64,000 nucleotides of DNA from Cymbidium sinense (GCA_021442155.1 CM038221.1:26131906-26195905); one strand, 5' to 3'; shown: positions 1 through 12,145, numbered from the stretch's first letter. Translations and numbers: made by a program. Notes: generated from the sequence alone by a model not told the origin.

Positions 1-1620
1 CTTCCTTGGTGTTGGAGGTTTGAGTTGCAGGCATAAAGAAAACTTCTTGATCTTAGAGACCACTTTTTTTAGAGGTTAGGGATAAGGCAATATCCCAACC
101 TTCTTTTATCTTAAGAGGATCACTGTATCCCCAAGAATTACTCGATAGAAGAGGGTTGTTAACAAGTATTCCTTGGGGATAATAATAGCTCGACTTGTAG
201 CTACGCTCAAGTAGTCCTTAAAGGTGACACAATCCTCCAAGACATGACTAACCATGTGGTGGTAGGGCAATAGTTGGATCATTACTCTTGCCCACATCTT
301 GGCCTCTTGGGGTAATGAAAGTCGGTTTCTTTAAAGGTTCTTAAAGATCTTCCTAACTACCTCCCTCTTGAATGAATATGACTTATTCAATCTATCAGCA
401 AGAGTAGGTGGGTAATAACTATTTGGCAGTGGATATGAGTACCACTGCTGAGTATACTGTGGAGGAGGCGGTGGTGGCCGCTATGGCAGCTGTGGTGATC
501 AATATGTTGGCCGAGGTGGTGGTAGAGGAGGTGGTAATGGAGGCTGTTGTGCATGAGGTCTCTCATATTGAGCTCTAGCTGGCTGCTTCCCTTTGTCTAC
601 TAACACTACTACCCCTGCTTCTTCTCGAATGCTTTCTACGACTTGAGCTTGAACGATTGGTCTTGAAAATGTAACTGTTTGGCTTCTCCTTGTAGGCTAG
701 CCTCCTTGTTGATTAATTTCTTAGTGGTTTTAATTATAAATCCCTTGAGCATGAAAATAACTATGAATATTCTTGAGAATTTTTTTGGCATGTTTCTGAC
801 GGTTTGTGGTTCACATTTCATACTCAGGTTTCAACGAGAATATAATCAACAAAGGGACTCATTGGGATTTTGTTGAGCCATAATGAGTCACCCATAATTA
901 CCTTTCTTTGGGCTCCAACAAATCTCTTGATGAAGAGGTGCTCCAACTCAGCAAAAGTCATCACTGAATCATTGGGCAGTTTAGCATACCAATCAAATAC
1001 AATCTTTGATGCTATGAAGAGTGAAAGAAGTGCATCACTACCTTGCATTGCAACATCTTTAAAATGTGCTATATATGAGGGTTTTCGCCATCAAAGATCT
1101 TGAAGGATGGTGGCACAAAACCCTTGGGATATTGGACACCATCAAATTCCTCCGGTACTTAGAATGATGAGCCACCTCGGCTTAATGCTCCTTCACTTGC
1201 TATTCCACCATATGTTTTATATCTCTTTGCATGGAGGTATCACGACTTCCTTGGACTATTGTCCATGGGAGATGTACTCTTGGGCTGATATAAAACCAAT
1301 AACAAGGTGGTGTCCAAGGGGTAGTCATCTTGATGGCGGCCTTGAAGTGCTTGGGGCTGTAAGTCTTCAACTCTTTTCTCCATCTTGATGCTCATCTCTA
1401 CCTCGATTCTTTGAAGGTGTTGGGTTGAATGAGCTATGTCTTCTTCTCAACTACAACACCCTCTATCTTTGATCCCAGGAGGAACCCTAGTGACCATATG
1501 GACTTCTAGTCCTCCAAGAGATCATCCTCATGGATCAAAATTGACCCTAGCATCCTCTTCATCAGCATCCCCCAAGAGTTCCTCTTCTCAACAAAATCTT
1601 GGTGATCTTCTAAGCGTCTA
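1..1620 (-). pseudogene. gag: gag of element A (decayed)
   Basis: Capsid/nucleocapsid precursor of a Ty3/gypsy element. The best open stretch is 1048-824, with the Retrotrans_gag signature FDWYAKLP followed by TFAELEHLFIKRF, typical of plant Tat-like gag. A second piece (297-106) carries YHHMVSHVLEDC followed by FKDYL, which resembles the zinc knuckle near the gag C-terminus, with its first Cys apparently lost. Upstream, 1360-1620 corresponds to the coiled-coil N-terminal part that is clearer in the 20-22 kb copy. Stops and frameshifts separate the pieces, so no functional product is expected. The same blocks recur at 20099-22030 and 37140-39100. Confidence 0.8.
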
Positions 1621-2880
1621 ATCATGTGACAAACACTCACTGGCGGAGGTATGAGCTATCATGCAATACATCGGCTTTACTTTATCACTAAGGATATGTT
1701 GATCATGATCCGGTGAATATTATGTGGAGGATCTACTATCATGGACATATATATCTCTACCCTTACCACTTATCTTTCGGGTGGAAGCGCAGTGATTATG
1801 CTGTACTCTTGTGATGCGGTGGTGACTCACGGCCTTGGGTCACCATTCCTTCTTCTTGTAGGCGGAGGTGAATAGGAGAGCTCACCTCAATGGAGTAGAT
1901 GGAGTGGGATCCTTGGGCGTGGATCCTGGTATTGGTCTTTCCCGGATGGGGAGGTCTTGGAATGGGGGATCATGGTGATGGCGATGGTGGGGTGAGTGGG
2001 TAGTGCGGAGGTAGCACCGCCCCTCATTGAGGCTACTCCTCTTATGATGAGTAGTACCCTGTGATGATGTTGTAAATGATGTCCCCAGTAGGGGCGATCG
2101 GAAAATCCATCGAGTGGGGCCGCCACAGGCAAACCTCTCGCTCCTCTCTCGCTGATGCAGCCTCCAGGCTCTCTCCCTCTCTCTGACTCTCAGGGATAAC
2201 TATCCTCAGATCAAAATTATCGACTCAGCATTTGTAGGCTTGAACCTTTAGGCTGCGAGCATGGGGCTTCCTTATCCCCAACCTGCAAATATGTTGGTGG
2301 TGGGTCAACAATCCCTGTAGTCCTCTCTCCATGTGAGAGGGAGGTGGAAACTACTACCACTAAAATGTGGAGAGGTCTCAGGAGATCCCTCCTCGCCATA
2401 TGGGAAGCTGTCCATCTCTCTCTCCTCTTGTGATGCACTTGACCTTATCTTGTTGACACTTGTTCATGTAGGTGGTATGGCGAGGGAGCTAGCACCCTCA
2501 TGTGGAGGAGACTATCTGAAGAGCAGTCTTCCCCTTTAGGTGTCAAGGAGGGTAGTATCCCTTAGAGCTATAGGAGAATAGTGACCACAGTGAATGCACA
2601 TAAAACGAACTTTGTGGTGCGAGCAAGTTACCTTCCTCTTTAGTGGAGGAAACTCTAATCAAATGGCATATCAAATGGGATGGCGTCTGCCACCTCCTCC
2701 TTGAACTATGTGAGGTGTCCCTCATAAGAAATCTCACCCCTCAAAACCATGGCCAAAGTAGATGACCTCACGAGTGGTAGAGACTAGCCGATCAGGCTAA
2801 TTAGACCATGAAGGAAAAACATGAACTTTTGGGAGCCATGGATGTATACTAGCAAAGAAGAACTAACCAGAAATCGCATT
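1620..2880 (-). pseudogene. Pre-gag segment of element A (former extra ORF or gag N-terminus)
   Basis: A relatively GC-rich stretch upstream of gag, collinear with 39100-40380 of element B. Shared landmarks include a GAAAATCCATCGAG word at about 2101 (B: about 39580) and a Pro/Ser-rich segment with PSGK (A) or PSGE (B) in the minus-strand translation. The longest open piece is 2132-1887 (81 aa), and the pieces are in different frames. Tat-group elements often have an extra ORF before gag, so this may be its remnant. I recognise no domain. Higher GC than its surroundings and collinearity between copies suggest it once coded. Confidence 0.5.
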
Positions 2881-2945
2881 GTGAAATATAAGTTAGACAC
2901 TTGCCTTGATATTCACCTTCAATCATTGATAGATTTGATTTGAAT

Positions 2946-4690
2946 TTGAACCCACTCAACAATCTTAAGGATGTTAAGTGGGGTTCATATGGAGATTTTG
3001 GATATTGAGGAGAGTCTTTGCCATTTGATTTGATTTAGAACCCATACTCAATCGATTTAGGTAGGTTGGTGGGGTTCTAAAATTTGAGAGAGATTTTCTT
3101 GGAGATATTTGTGTTTTGTGCATCTTGTTTGAAAATATTGATAGTTTGAAAGACCTTTAGCAAATTTGGGTATGCTAAGAAGAGGTTGTGATTGTATTTG
3201 AAATATTTTTGCTTGTGAAGATTTGATTGTGTGATATTTTGATTTGAAAATGGGGCTTCTTACTTTGGTATGTTAAGTATGCCACATGTGTTTGATTTAT
3301 TGTGATGATGAGACTTTCACTTAACAAATTTGGTATGTTAAGTGAAAGTCAAATGTGATTGTGAGATAAATTTGCTTTTCTTTGAAGATGGGATTCCCAC
3401 TTAACAAATTTGGTATGTTAAGTGAAAGCCCCAAATGTGTTTGAGATATGTTTGTTTTTTTTCTTTGAGAATGAGACTCTCACTTAACAAATTTGGTATG
3501 TTAAGTGAAAGCTCAAGTGTGGTTTGACATGAAAAAATTGGATCCTTATTTAACAAATTTGGTATGTTAAAATAGGGATCAAATGTGTGTTGAAAAGAGA
3601 CCCTCACTTAACAAATTTGGTATGTTAAGTGAAAGTCAAATGTGTTTATGATTTTGAAAATGAAAAACTCACTTAACAAATTTGGTATGTTAAGTGAAAG
3701 TCAAATGTGTTTATGATTTTGAAAATGAAACTCTCGCTTAACAAATTTGGTATGTTAAGTGAAAGTCAAATGTGTTTATGATTTTGAAAATGAAACTCTC
3801 ACTTAACAAATTTGGTATGTTAAGTGAAAGTCAAATGTGTTTATGATTTTTTTAAATGAAACTCTCACTTAACAAATTTGGTATGTTAAGTGAAAGTCAA
3901 ATGTGTTTATGATTTTGAAAATGAAACTCTCACTTAACAAATTTGGTATGTTAAGTGAAAGTCAAATGTGTTTATGATTTTGAAAATGAAACTCTCACTT
4001 AACAAATTTGGTATGTTAAGTGAAAGTCAAATATGTTTATGATGAAACTCTCACTTAACAAATTTGGTATGTTCAATGAAAGTCAAATGTTTTTATGATT
4101 TTGAAAATGAAACACTCACTTAGCAAATTTGGTATGTTAAGAGAAAGTCAAATGTTTTTATGATTTTTTGAAAGAGAATAACTTATTTAACAAACTTAGG
4201 TATGTTAAATAGAGTTCAGTTTATTCTTATGATTTTCAAAAGGGTTCTCATTTGACATACTTGGACATGTCAAATGAGTCAAATGTTGAAGTCCAAGACT
4301 TTGGCAAGAAGAGTTCTATCAAACAAATGCAAATAATAGAATTCAATTTGCTTTACCTTCTCCAAAGGAACTCCCATTTAACAAATTTGGGTATGTCAAG
4401 TGGGGGTTCAAATATGTCTTGACTTTCTCTTTTGTGTGTGTATGATTTATTGCTTTTTTGAGGAAAACTTCAACTCTAGCACATGTGAAGTATGCTAAGT
4501 GGAGTTTCAATTTTATCATGATTTTAATTCAAAATAGAATCTCCATCCAACAAATTTGAGTGTGTGGGATGGGGATAGCTATTTCAAAGAAAATGTGCTT
4601 TTGAAAAGACATTAAAATGGTTGATTTTGATTTTGAAAGAACCTCCATGTAACAATCATAGGATTTGTTAAACGAGGTTTGGTTATATGT
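2946..4690 (-). repeat. Hairpin minisatellite array in the leader of element A
   Basis: About 20 tandem units of roughly 40-70 bp lie between pre-gag and PBS. The common core on the plus strand is CACTTAACA, a 9-base spacer, then TGTTAAGTG, an inverted repeat. The arms extend outwards (CTCTCACTTAACA with TGTTAAGTGAAAG). Units between 3600 and 4110 are nearly identical, showing recent amplification. Outer units have different arms that still pair: 3541-3555 with 3565-3580 (GATCC ends), 4247-4258 with 4267-4278 (CTCATTTGACAT, perfect 12 bp), 4368-4383 with the arm near 4393-4408, and 4541-4548 with 4567-4574. Element B has the same array at 40459-42134. Confidence 0.93.
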
Positions 4691-4818
4691 GTTTTATGCC
4701 TTTTGAAAATTTCTTACAAATTTTGTGTAAAGATCTCTTATTATGTGGATTTTGAAAAGTGCTTTTGGAAAGACATGTTATTTTGTAGAAGGGTTTTATT
4801 TTCTTATTGTTCATGGGA

Positions 4819-4943
4819 TGAACCTTGCCTCACCATCAGATGGTGAAGGTTCTTAATTTTGGTCATCTCCTTTTATTTGATTAATTTTAATTTTCACCTA
4901 TTGGGGAATAGGATTTTAAGACCTACGGTGAGGTCCTAAAACC
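4819..4943 (-). promoter_or_regulatory. PBS-proximal conserved stem-loops, element A
   Basis: Two inverted repeats lie between the minisatellite and the primer-binding site. The first (about 4820-4852) runs from GAACCTT to AAGGTTC around CACCATC/GATGGTG. The second (4911-4943) pairs TTTTAAGACCT with AGGTCCTAAAA. Both recur in element B (42207-42237 and 42297-42332) with altered but still paired arms. Retroelement leaders often carry dimerisation or packaging structures here, so such a role is inferred from position and conservation only. Confidence 0.55.
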
Positions 4944-5085
4944 TAAAGGATGTTGGCAGGTTTTCTTAAGGATAAAATAAGCTAAGTGTCAACGGAAAGA
5001 ATGATAGTCTCGGGCCTATATAAAATATAAGTCCACTATCAATGCTTGGAGATAATAATTATCTACTAAAGATGGAAAGGGGAAC

Positions 5086-5100
5086 CATCCCAAGTCTGAG
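5086..5100 (-). other. Degraded primer-binding site, element A
   Basis: On the minus strand, just inside the LTR, CTCAGACTTGGGATGG lines up with the clearer PBS of element B (TGGAGACTCCACTTGGGGATGG) after a small deletion. The site is damaged, in keeping with an old insertion. Confidence 0.55.
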
Positions 5101-5106
5101 AAAATA

Positions 5107-7345
5107 TGTGTTTATTTTTTGAAATAGAGCTTAGGGTACTTATTGAAGTGATGGGTACAACATTAAGGAATGATGTACTATCTCAAAGATAGAAATCACC
5201 ACACTATAATGGACCTAATCACCTAATAAGGACTCCAAAGGCATGATGGGTCTTCAATATAGAGATCTTTACTTTACATGAAAAGTAAAGTAGGGTTTAT
5301 TTTAGGTTCATTAAGTTCCTATGGAGGCAAGCCCCATAGTTAATTACATCCTAAGAATGAATTCCTTAAGAATACTCTCGATTAAAGTAGACAATTGGTT
5401 TCTCCAAATATTTCAAGATTAAGACTATCAAAGGGCTATTTTAGAAAATCAAATGGGATAGATCAAGGAGAAGACTTATTTTTGGAATCCAAAGGGAGAA
5501 AGTAGAAATGCTCATGATACTAGGAAGCCTAGTGAGCTCCAATCTTCCCTATAATTGGGCTTTATATTTTGAAATTGAAGAGAGTTAATTATTTGAGTTG
5601 ACATTTTATTAAAATTAGGACTTATAATTCCCACATAAGATTGTGAAAATGCCTAAGAGGTGAGGATTTATGCTTGTAGCAAAAGAAAACAATCTCAGTC
5701 TTAAATCTAGGAGCTTTGGCAGCCAAGCACAACCTAAATCTATGGTGAAAATGGGATATATGGTTTACCTCCACAAGAGAGAATAAACCACATTTGGACT
5801 TATTTATCAGAGTGGAACCTCCTCCTATGCTTTAAATCCATGTAGGCAAGTCTTATGTTTTGCAAGATGGCTAGGCTTGTTTATTTAGAAAAACTAAGTC
5901 CTTAAACTCACTCCCTAAGAGACTAGAGCATGAGTGGTATGAATTCATGACTTAATCTAATTACAAATTTTCAAATTTATTTGATTCTTTTGGACTCTTT
6001 GTTTTGACATATGGATTTTGTATGCCTAAATGTATGAGAACTTGATTATGGGCCAAATCAGAGAGAAAGGGGTATCTTCCATCAAAGGCTCTCAAGGTTA
6101 AGCCTTCATTCTCTATAAGATGGAAGCCCCTCTTAACAAGAGTGGAAGAATATGACATGCATGATATTATACATTCATTCATCCATAAGGGGTTGCTAAA
6201 ATTTTATTATCTTGATTTAATTCCGGCTTTTATGTGAGGTTATGAGTTATTTTAAATTTTAATTATGATTTGTTGGGGTAGAAAATTTAATTTTATCCTA
6301 AGAACTAGCATTGTCACACATTCAAACATCAAGATGAACTAGAAAATATGCAATTCTAAGTGTGCAATCTAAACACAACATCAAATAATTTTATAGACTA
6401 CCATAAAAGAATAAAAGGCCATCGATCAAGTTCCATGTACACCCCAAAAAAGAAAAAAGATGGGTAGAGCTACCCTTATACAACCAGTTACAAAAAATAT
6501 ATATGCTATGGGTCTTCTTTTCTTCATTTCTTCCTTTTCTTCCTTTTGATTTGATTTTCTCCAAAGGCATCACAAAGCACCCCAAGGACTAACCATTCTA
6601 GCCATTGCTCATCTTAATCCCCCATAACACTAATCCTAATTCCTAATACAAAATAATATTAAAAATAAAAAAAGTAAATCTAGCTACACACAAAATAAAT
6701 GTTATCTAAACACACCATACAACCCAAATTATATGAATAATTTGGACTTAGCACCCACACATGGGTAACCAAACCCACTTGTCCTAACATGGGTTATGCT
6801 TAAGCTAACAAATGCAACACATTTATATTTTTATTACTGGCTCCTTAAGCATACAGAGAAAATATGATTAGCTAATCACGACTACCATCCAGTTTACAAA
6901 CATACACCCTAACATCAGTCTAAAATATTACATCACAAAATAAAATATAACATCATACATACAACTTAACAGCATTAGAAGTGGTGACTTAGTATTCTAA
7001 TGTGTGTGAGGCTTGTGTGGCAAGACTTTACTAGTCTTCTTTAATTTAAGTTTCAATTAGGAGTTTGAATTTATTTAAATTTTATCTTTGGGTGATTTTA
7101 ATTTAAATGATTTAATGATTTATTTTTCATTTTTATTTCACTTTTATTTGGTTAAAATGATGTTTAGGTTTTCAAGAATGAAGAGTAGAATGAATTTCAT
7201 TTGTAGACAGAACTCACCCTATTCTACATCTTTACTCCTAAAGAATCTAACTAAGGTCCCATGGAGAAAAATTCCTATTAGGGATCGCCTTTAAAATCTA
7301 TTGGGAGAAATGAAAGAGGAAAGACTTATAAAAATTCATCTTTTT
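5107..7345 (-). repeat. LTR, U5-end segment (first copy)
   Basis: Collinear with 22070-24370, 42506-44720, 61430-63680 and 7345-9500. Shared landmarks, in order: GATGTACTATCTC with the rest of a GTGATGGGTA block, AAAGTAAAGTAGGGTTTATT (5283, 7495), a TAGTTAATTACATC block, and a TTTATTATCTTGATTTAA block (about 6205). Near 7345 it jumps back to the LTR start: the sequence ATGTAGATTAGATGTTATTTAGGTGAT restarts the same series. No gene is present. The 6391-6585 open frame is a repeat by-product. Confidence 0.75.
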
Positions 7346-8719
7346 AAGATGCCATGTAGATTAGATGTTATTTAGGTGATTAGTGTCATCAAAATAGTGT
7401 ACTATATCAAGATATCATTTTGATTAATCACCTCAATAAAGACTCATAAGGATGATGGGTCTAATATGTACTGTGATTCTTTACTTTACATGAAAAGTAA
7501 AGTAGGGTTTATTAAACTTAGTATTAAGTTTATACAACTTAGTTAGCATCTAAGATTTAGGAATACTCGATTAAGGTAAATGATATTTGTCTTAAAGATT
7601 TAAAAAGGACTATCAATCGATTAGTTCATTTTTTGAAGATCAAATGGGATTGATCAAGAGAGGAGTTATTAAAGCTAAAATAAAGATAAGTATGAGATGC
7701 CCATGATGTTGAAATTTGAACATCTCAAACTATTATGATTGGGCTTTACATTTTTAAATTGATTTGTTTGTTTGAGTTGAATTTTTTCTATAAATTTAGG
7801 ACTTATGATTCCATAACACAAGATTAAGGAAATGCCAGTGAAGAATTTGCTTATGGTTAAGGAGAAGCAACATTAGAATCAAATCTTGGGAGCTTTGAAA
7901 GAACAACCTAAATCTAAGGTGAAAAATGGGTAATTGGTTTGCCTACACAAGAGATGACAAACCACCCAACTATTTGGACTTACAACCGCCCGGGGGTGGC
8001 AACCAACTAACTCCTCCTATAATTTTAAATACATGTAGGAAAGTATTTATGCTTATGCAAGATAGTTATACTGTTATTTATTAGAAAGAGACTAAGTCTT
8101 TAAACTCACTCTCTAAAGAGACAAGATCATGTAAAGGGCATGCTTCAAATGACCTCAATCTATAGCAATTTCAAATTTCATTTTACTTTCATTTTAGATA
8201 ATTATTTTAACTCAGGCTAATAGGATTCATATGACTAATGCATGAAATGATTATTGGCCAAAATTAGAAGGAGGTGAGTTTCCACCATGCTCTCAGGTCA
8301 AAGTTTCTCTAACAAAGGTGGAAGTCCTCCAATCAAGAGTGAAATAAGATGATGTTGTGCATGATATTACAAAGAAATGCTTCATTTGAGTTGCTAATTC
8401 TTTTATCTTGATTTTAAACTAAGCTTTAGAGAGGTTAATGAGTTGTTTAATTTTTTTATTTGAGTTGTTAAGTTGGGTAAAGATTTATTTTTTTTCATAA
8501 AGCCTAATTCCAAACCATACATAAACCAAGGAAGAAACTAAGAAAAGAATGCCACTTGATATGCTAAAAAATCATCAACCAATTTATAAAGCTAATTTAA
8601 AAGAATAAGTTGTGGTCACCAATTAAAAATATTAAATATGGGCAGAATTTTATATAACCGGATAACAAAGGAATTAAATTACAATTAAGCAAGGAATTCA
8701 TTGTTATTGGGGTCTTCAA

Positions 8720-8775
8720 GCTTTATTTCTTCTTTCTTCTTTTCTTCTTTCTTCTTCTTTTCTTCTTACTTCTTT
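8720..8775. repeat. CT-rich microsatellite inside LTR
   Basis: An imperfect run of TTCTTC and TTTCTTC words. The same LTR offset is expanded at 62840-62915 and occurs in a mild form near 6515-6545 and 23530-23595, so the length of this tract varies between LTR copies. Confidence 0.8.
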
Positions 8776-11700
8776 GGCTCCTTCTTTTGGATGGTTGGAA
8801 GGTAGATGCTCCAAGGCTTCACAAGGTGCATAAGATAGGATCTTATGACCAACTCATTAATCCCTATAACAATCATTCCAAAATTAATTGCACAAATTTA
8901 TATGAAAAGGAAAATTTAAAATCTAACTATACCTACAAAATAAAGGTTAGCTAAAACAAACCACACAAATAAGCATGTATATTGGACTTATCAACACATT
9001 TGACTAAGTCCAGTATGGATTATGCTTAGGGTATAAAAATGAGCAAAGCATTTATATTTTTTTATTTATGATATTAAGTACAATTAGAAAAGAATAGTTA
9101 GAATTAAAATGTCTACCATTCATTCTTGAATACATCTAACATCACTCTAAAACATATATCACAAAATAAATAAACATCAAACCTTACACCCCTAACTAAA
9201 ATAGAAGTGACTTAAAATTTAATGTGTGTGCTTTGAAGGTTTGTGTGGTATCTTAACTATGGCTCAAACTTTCTAAGTGTGGAGAACATGTTCAACTTAG
9301 AGGAGGGTTTCATTTAAGTTATTTAATTATTTTGGGTTAATTTTATTTCATGTTTTGATTTGGCTTAAGTGGATCCTACAATTAATTACTAAGTTATGAA
9401 GAGAGGGAAAGAGAAGACAACTTCTCTTTCCTTCCCTATCCTAAGTAATTTCTAAAGTAGATTCACAATTTAGTTTCATTAAGGTGAATATTTTGATTAC
9501 ATCTTTTAATTAATCTTAAGTCTAGATAAATTCTAAACAAACCTATTCAAAAGAAAAGGTTTAGATTAAATAAAATGAACCAAAATTCACATAACACACA
9601 TTACTTCATTTCTTTGATATATATCATGCATATGGATGGACCTAAGATATCTATACATACAAATGAGAGTATTTACACACTTTATGATGCATGCTAAGCA
9701 ATCCATTTAAGAAAATTTAGAAGTTGAATATGCATGATTTTCTTAAGTAGAAAGTTTCTTATCCAAATTTTCATACATACATGAAAGTAAGAAAGGCATA
9801 AGTGTCGGTGCCATTGTTAACTTTGTAAGGTACAAGACCCAAGGGATACTTAAACCTCACAACCTTGGGGTTGTCAGACTAATATACCAATTTCCTTAAA
9901 TACAAACATATGTATAAAAGAAATAGAAAGGAGAATGCAAAGTTGTATTAGTGGATTCATTTTATTTGCAATTTATGTATGCTAGTATAGGTAACCTTTC
10001 TTAAGTGGTAGCATAGAGATGAATAGGATATGTAATTTAGGAGTGTTAGGTTCTTTTCAAATGAACCATACACTCACCAAATTCTATTCAAATTATACCA
10101 ACATAAGAAGAAGGAAACTAAGTATACCTTTATATTCTTTCACATGCAACTTATAATTAAAGTATAAGTAGCACACTTTTTTAGATTTGGTATTTGATTT
10201 ATGTTTTAAAATAATTTGGATTTAGTAGTGATAATAGCCATTCATATTTCTACTTTGCCAATACATACAAATTTGGCATAAAGTAAAATTTCATTTTAAA
10301 ATTTGAATTTTAAAATTATGAATACATGAGATCACATGACATACAACTTAACATGTTGGAGAAAGATTCAAAGTAATGAAATCATGTAAACAAGTTCACT
10401 TCACTTAAATCCTAAACACATTCTTATAGAATAAGAAGGTTTAAAATAAATCAAAGTGAATTCATTGTAATTTTTTGTTTGTTTGAGTTTGATTTAATTT
10501 TGAAAAGGTGAGATGAGTTTCTTTCTAACCCATTCACATGTGTTTGATATTTTTTGTTTAATTTTAAGATAATTTGATCCATTTTTTTATGCATTAATTG
10601 GGTTAAAGTATGAATTAAGTAACTTAATTAACCCACACACACCTTAGAATAATTTAAAATAATTATGAGCCAATGAGATGACAAAAAACTCATAAGGAAT
10701 TTAAATTTTGCAATGCACCTAATGAAAGAGGCTAATGCAATTTGGCTCACAATTAAAGTTAATTAAAAGGGGTTTAGCAGTAATTTCAAAACCCTTTCAT
10801 ACTTATGAATTGGGTTTCAATTTTTTTAAGTGAACTTAGGCCATTAAACACAAGCATCTATCCAAAGTAGATTAATTAAGTTCTGAACTTTTTGAATTTT
10901 AGAAATTAATTGGGGATAATTAATGATTAACCCTTAGTGGGAAATTAAGGAGAGAAAAGGGGTTTAGGGAATAGCTTGGAGAAATGTCCAAAATTATTCC
11001 ATAAACCTCCTACTTGATCTTAATCAACCCAAATCATGGATTAAAATTACTAATCCTTATTATGCTTAATTACATGAAGGGTAGTTAAGAAATCCATATG
11101 CAACTCTTCTAATCAAGCCTCCAATAAATCCTAAGAAAATTAGGGAGGCAGAAGTCATCCCCTAAAATATACCCAAGAAATTTGGGATTAATCAGAGGCT
11201 TAATTAAAAAGTAATTAGCAAAATGAAGTTTCCAACAAAACTCAAATTCAGAGAAAAATATAATTCAAAACCCGTTGGAATTAATTTTAAAATATTATAG
11301 GTTAAATTATCTTTCCATAGAATTTTATTTCATAATTTTCTAAATTTTCTAGAGGGAGTTATAAATTTTGGAAGATCCCTAAATTAGTTAGCATTAATTA
11401 AAACATCCTAACTAATCACCTCACCTTAATGGCGGTGGCCTACACACGTGTCATGCCATGAGGATTTCATCAAATCCCCAAGGTGGCTGATGGATGTGAT
11501 TTGATCTCCTTTAAAAGATGATAGATCTCCATAAAAGCGGATGATATCAACATGGGGAATTATCGGTGTCTCAAAATGCCGGATGGATGGTGAGATCTCT
11601 GTTCTTCCCCTTGATCATAGAGACCATCCATGATCAAGGGAAGATCTATTCGATTGAGCGATTCAAATAAACTCAACCCACACCATCTAAAGCTGGCGGC

Positions 11701-11799
11701 ACATCCACGGTCAAAATATGGATTAAAATTTCTTTCACAAAGCTCCACACCACATTTGGTTTAATGGTCTGACCTTGAGGTGACCATGCTCGATTCCAG

Positions 11800-11824
11800 A
11801 GCTTCATCTGGTTGAGATGAAGCC
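11800..11824 (-). promoter_or_regulatory. Conserved stem-loop in presumed transcribed LTR part
   Basis: The arm GCTTCATCT (11801-11809) pairs with AGATGAAGC (11815-11823) over a 5-base loop. The other LTRs have GCTTCATTT with AAATGAAGC at the same place (27113-27135 and 55362-55384). The central pair has changed on both sides, so pairing is kept. Lying on the transcribed side of the TATA candidate, it could be an RNA stem. Confidence 0.6.
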
Positions 11825-12126
11825 TTATTGAAGTTTTGAGCACTTGAGGTTGAGTGGATTGGTATATGCCACTATCCTTAGAGCTTGCGGTAATCAATTG
11901 ACTCTTCCTCGTGAACTCAAAGGAAGCTTGGGTGCACTAATCCTTGATGAGTATAAAAAATTGGATGAAAGTGTGAATAGAAAGTTAGCACTTCAATAGA
12001 CCTCTCTTATTTTCAAATTCCAGAAATGGAGTTTCAAATCTCTCTCTAAGCTTGGGAATACTCGAGGCTTGCTCTGAGTTCCTTAGCTTCAATCAACAGA
12101 GGGAAACTTAGAATTGAATTAAATTA

Positions 12127-12145
12127 GGGGGAGTATATCTCCCCC
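12127..12145 (-). promoter_or_regulatory. Candidate TATA box within a perfect inverted repeat
   Basis: GGGGGAG, TATAT, CTCCCCC: 7 bp arms around a TATA core. The homologous sites in the other LTRs read GGGTATACCC (27487-27496 and 55740-55749), also palindromic. It lies between the W-box-rich U3 side and the hairpin-bearing downstream side, where an LTR core promoter is expected. Transcription start is not shown. Confidence 0.45.

Larger units (their letters stand above)
1..5106 (-). mobile_element. Element A, 5' internal part of a Tat-like Ty3/gypsy retrotransposon
   Basis: Reading on the minus strand from 5106 down: degraded primer-binding site, hairpin-repeat leader, pre-gag segment and gag, running off the left edge of the window. 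The order matches element B block for block (A 1-2880 to B 37450-40380; A 2880-5106 to B 40380-42505). Its 5' LTR is the block starting at 5107. Protease, RT and integrase would lie left of the window. All reading frames are broken, so this copy is dead. Family membership comes from collinearity with B, whose pol domains are clear. Confidence 0.85.

Noticed and set aside
2946..4690. CRISPR-like look of the regularly spaced repeat array
   Set aside because: Spacers are themselves repeated, unit length varies, there are no cas genes, and the array is collinear with a retrotransposon leader in a plant genome.
11445..11450. G-box (CACGTG) as a conserved regulatory element of all LTRs
   Set aside because: CACGTG is present in each LTR (11445, 17410, 26840, 55255) but not at homologous positions, so chance cannot be excluded.
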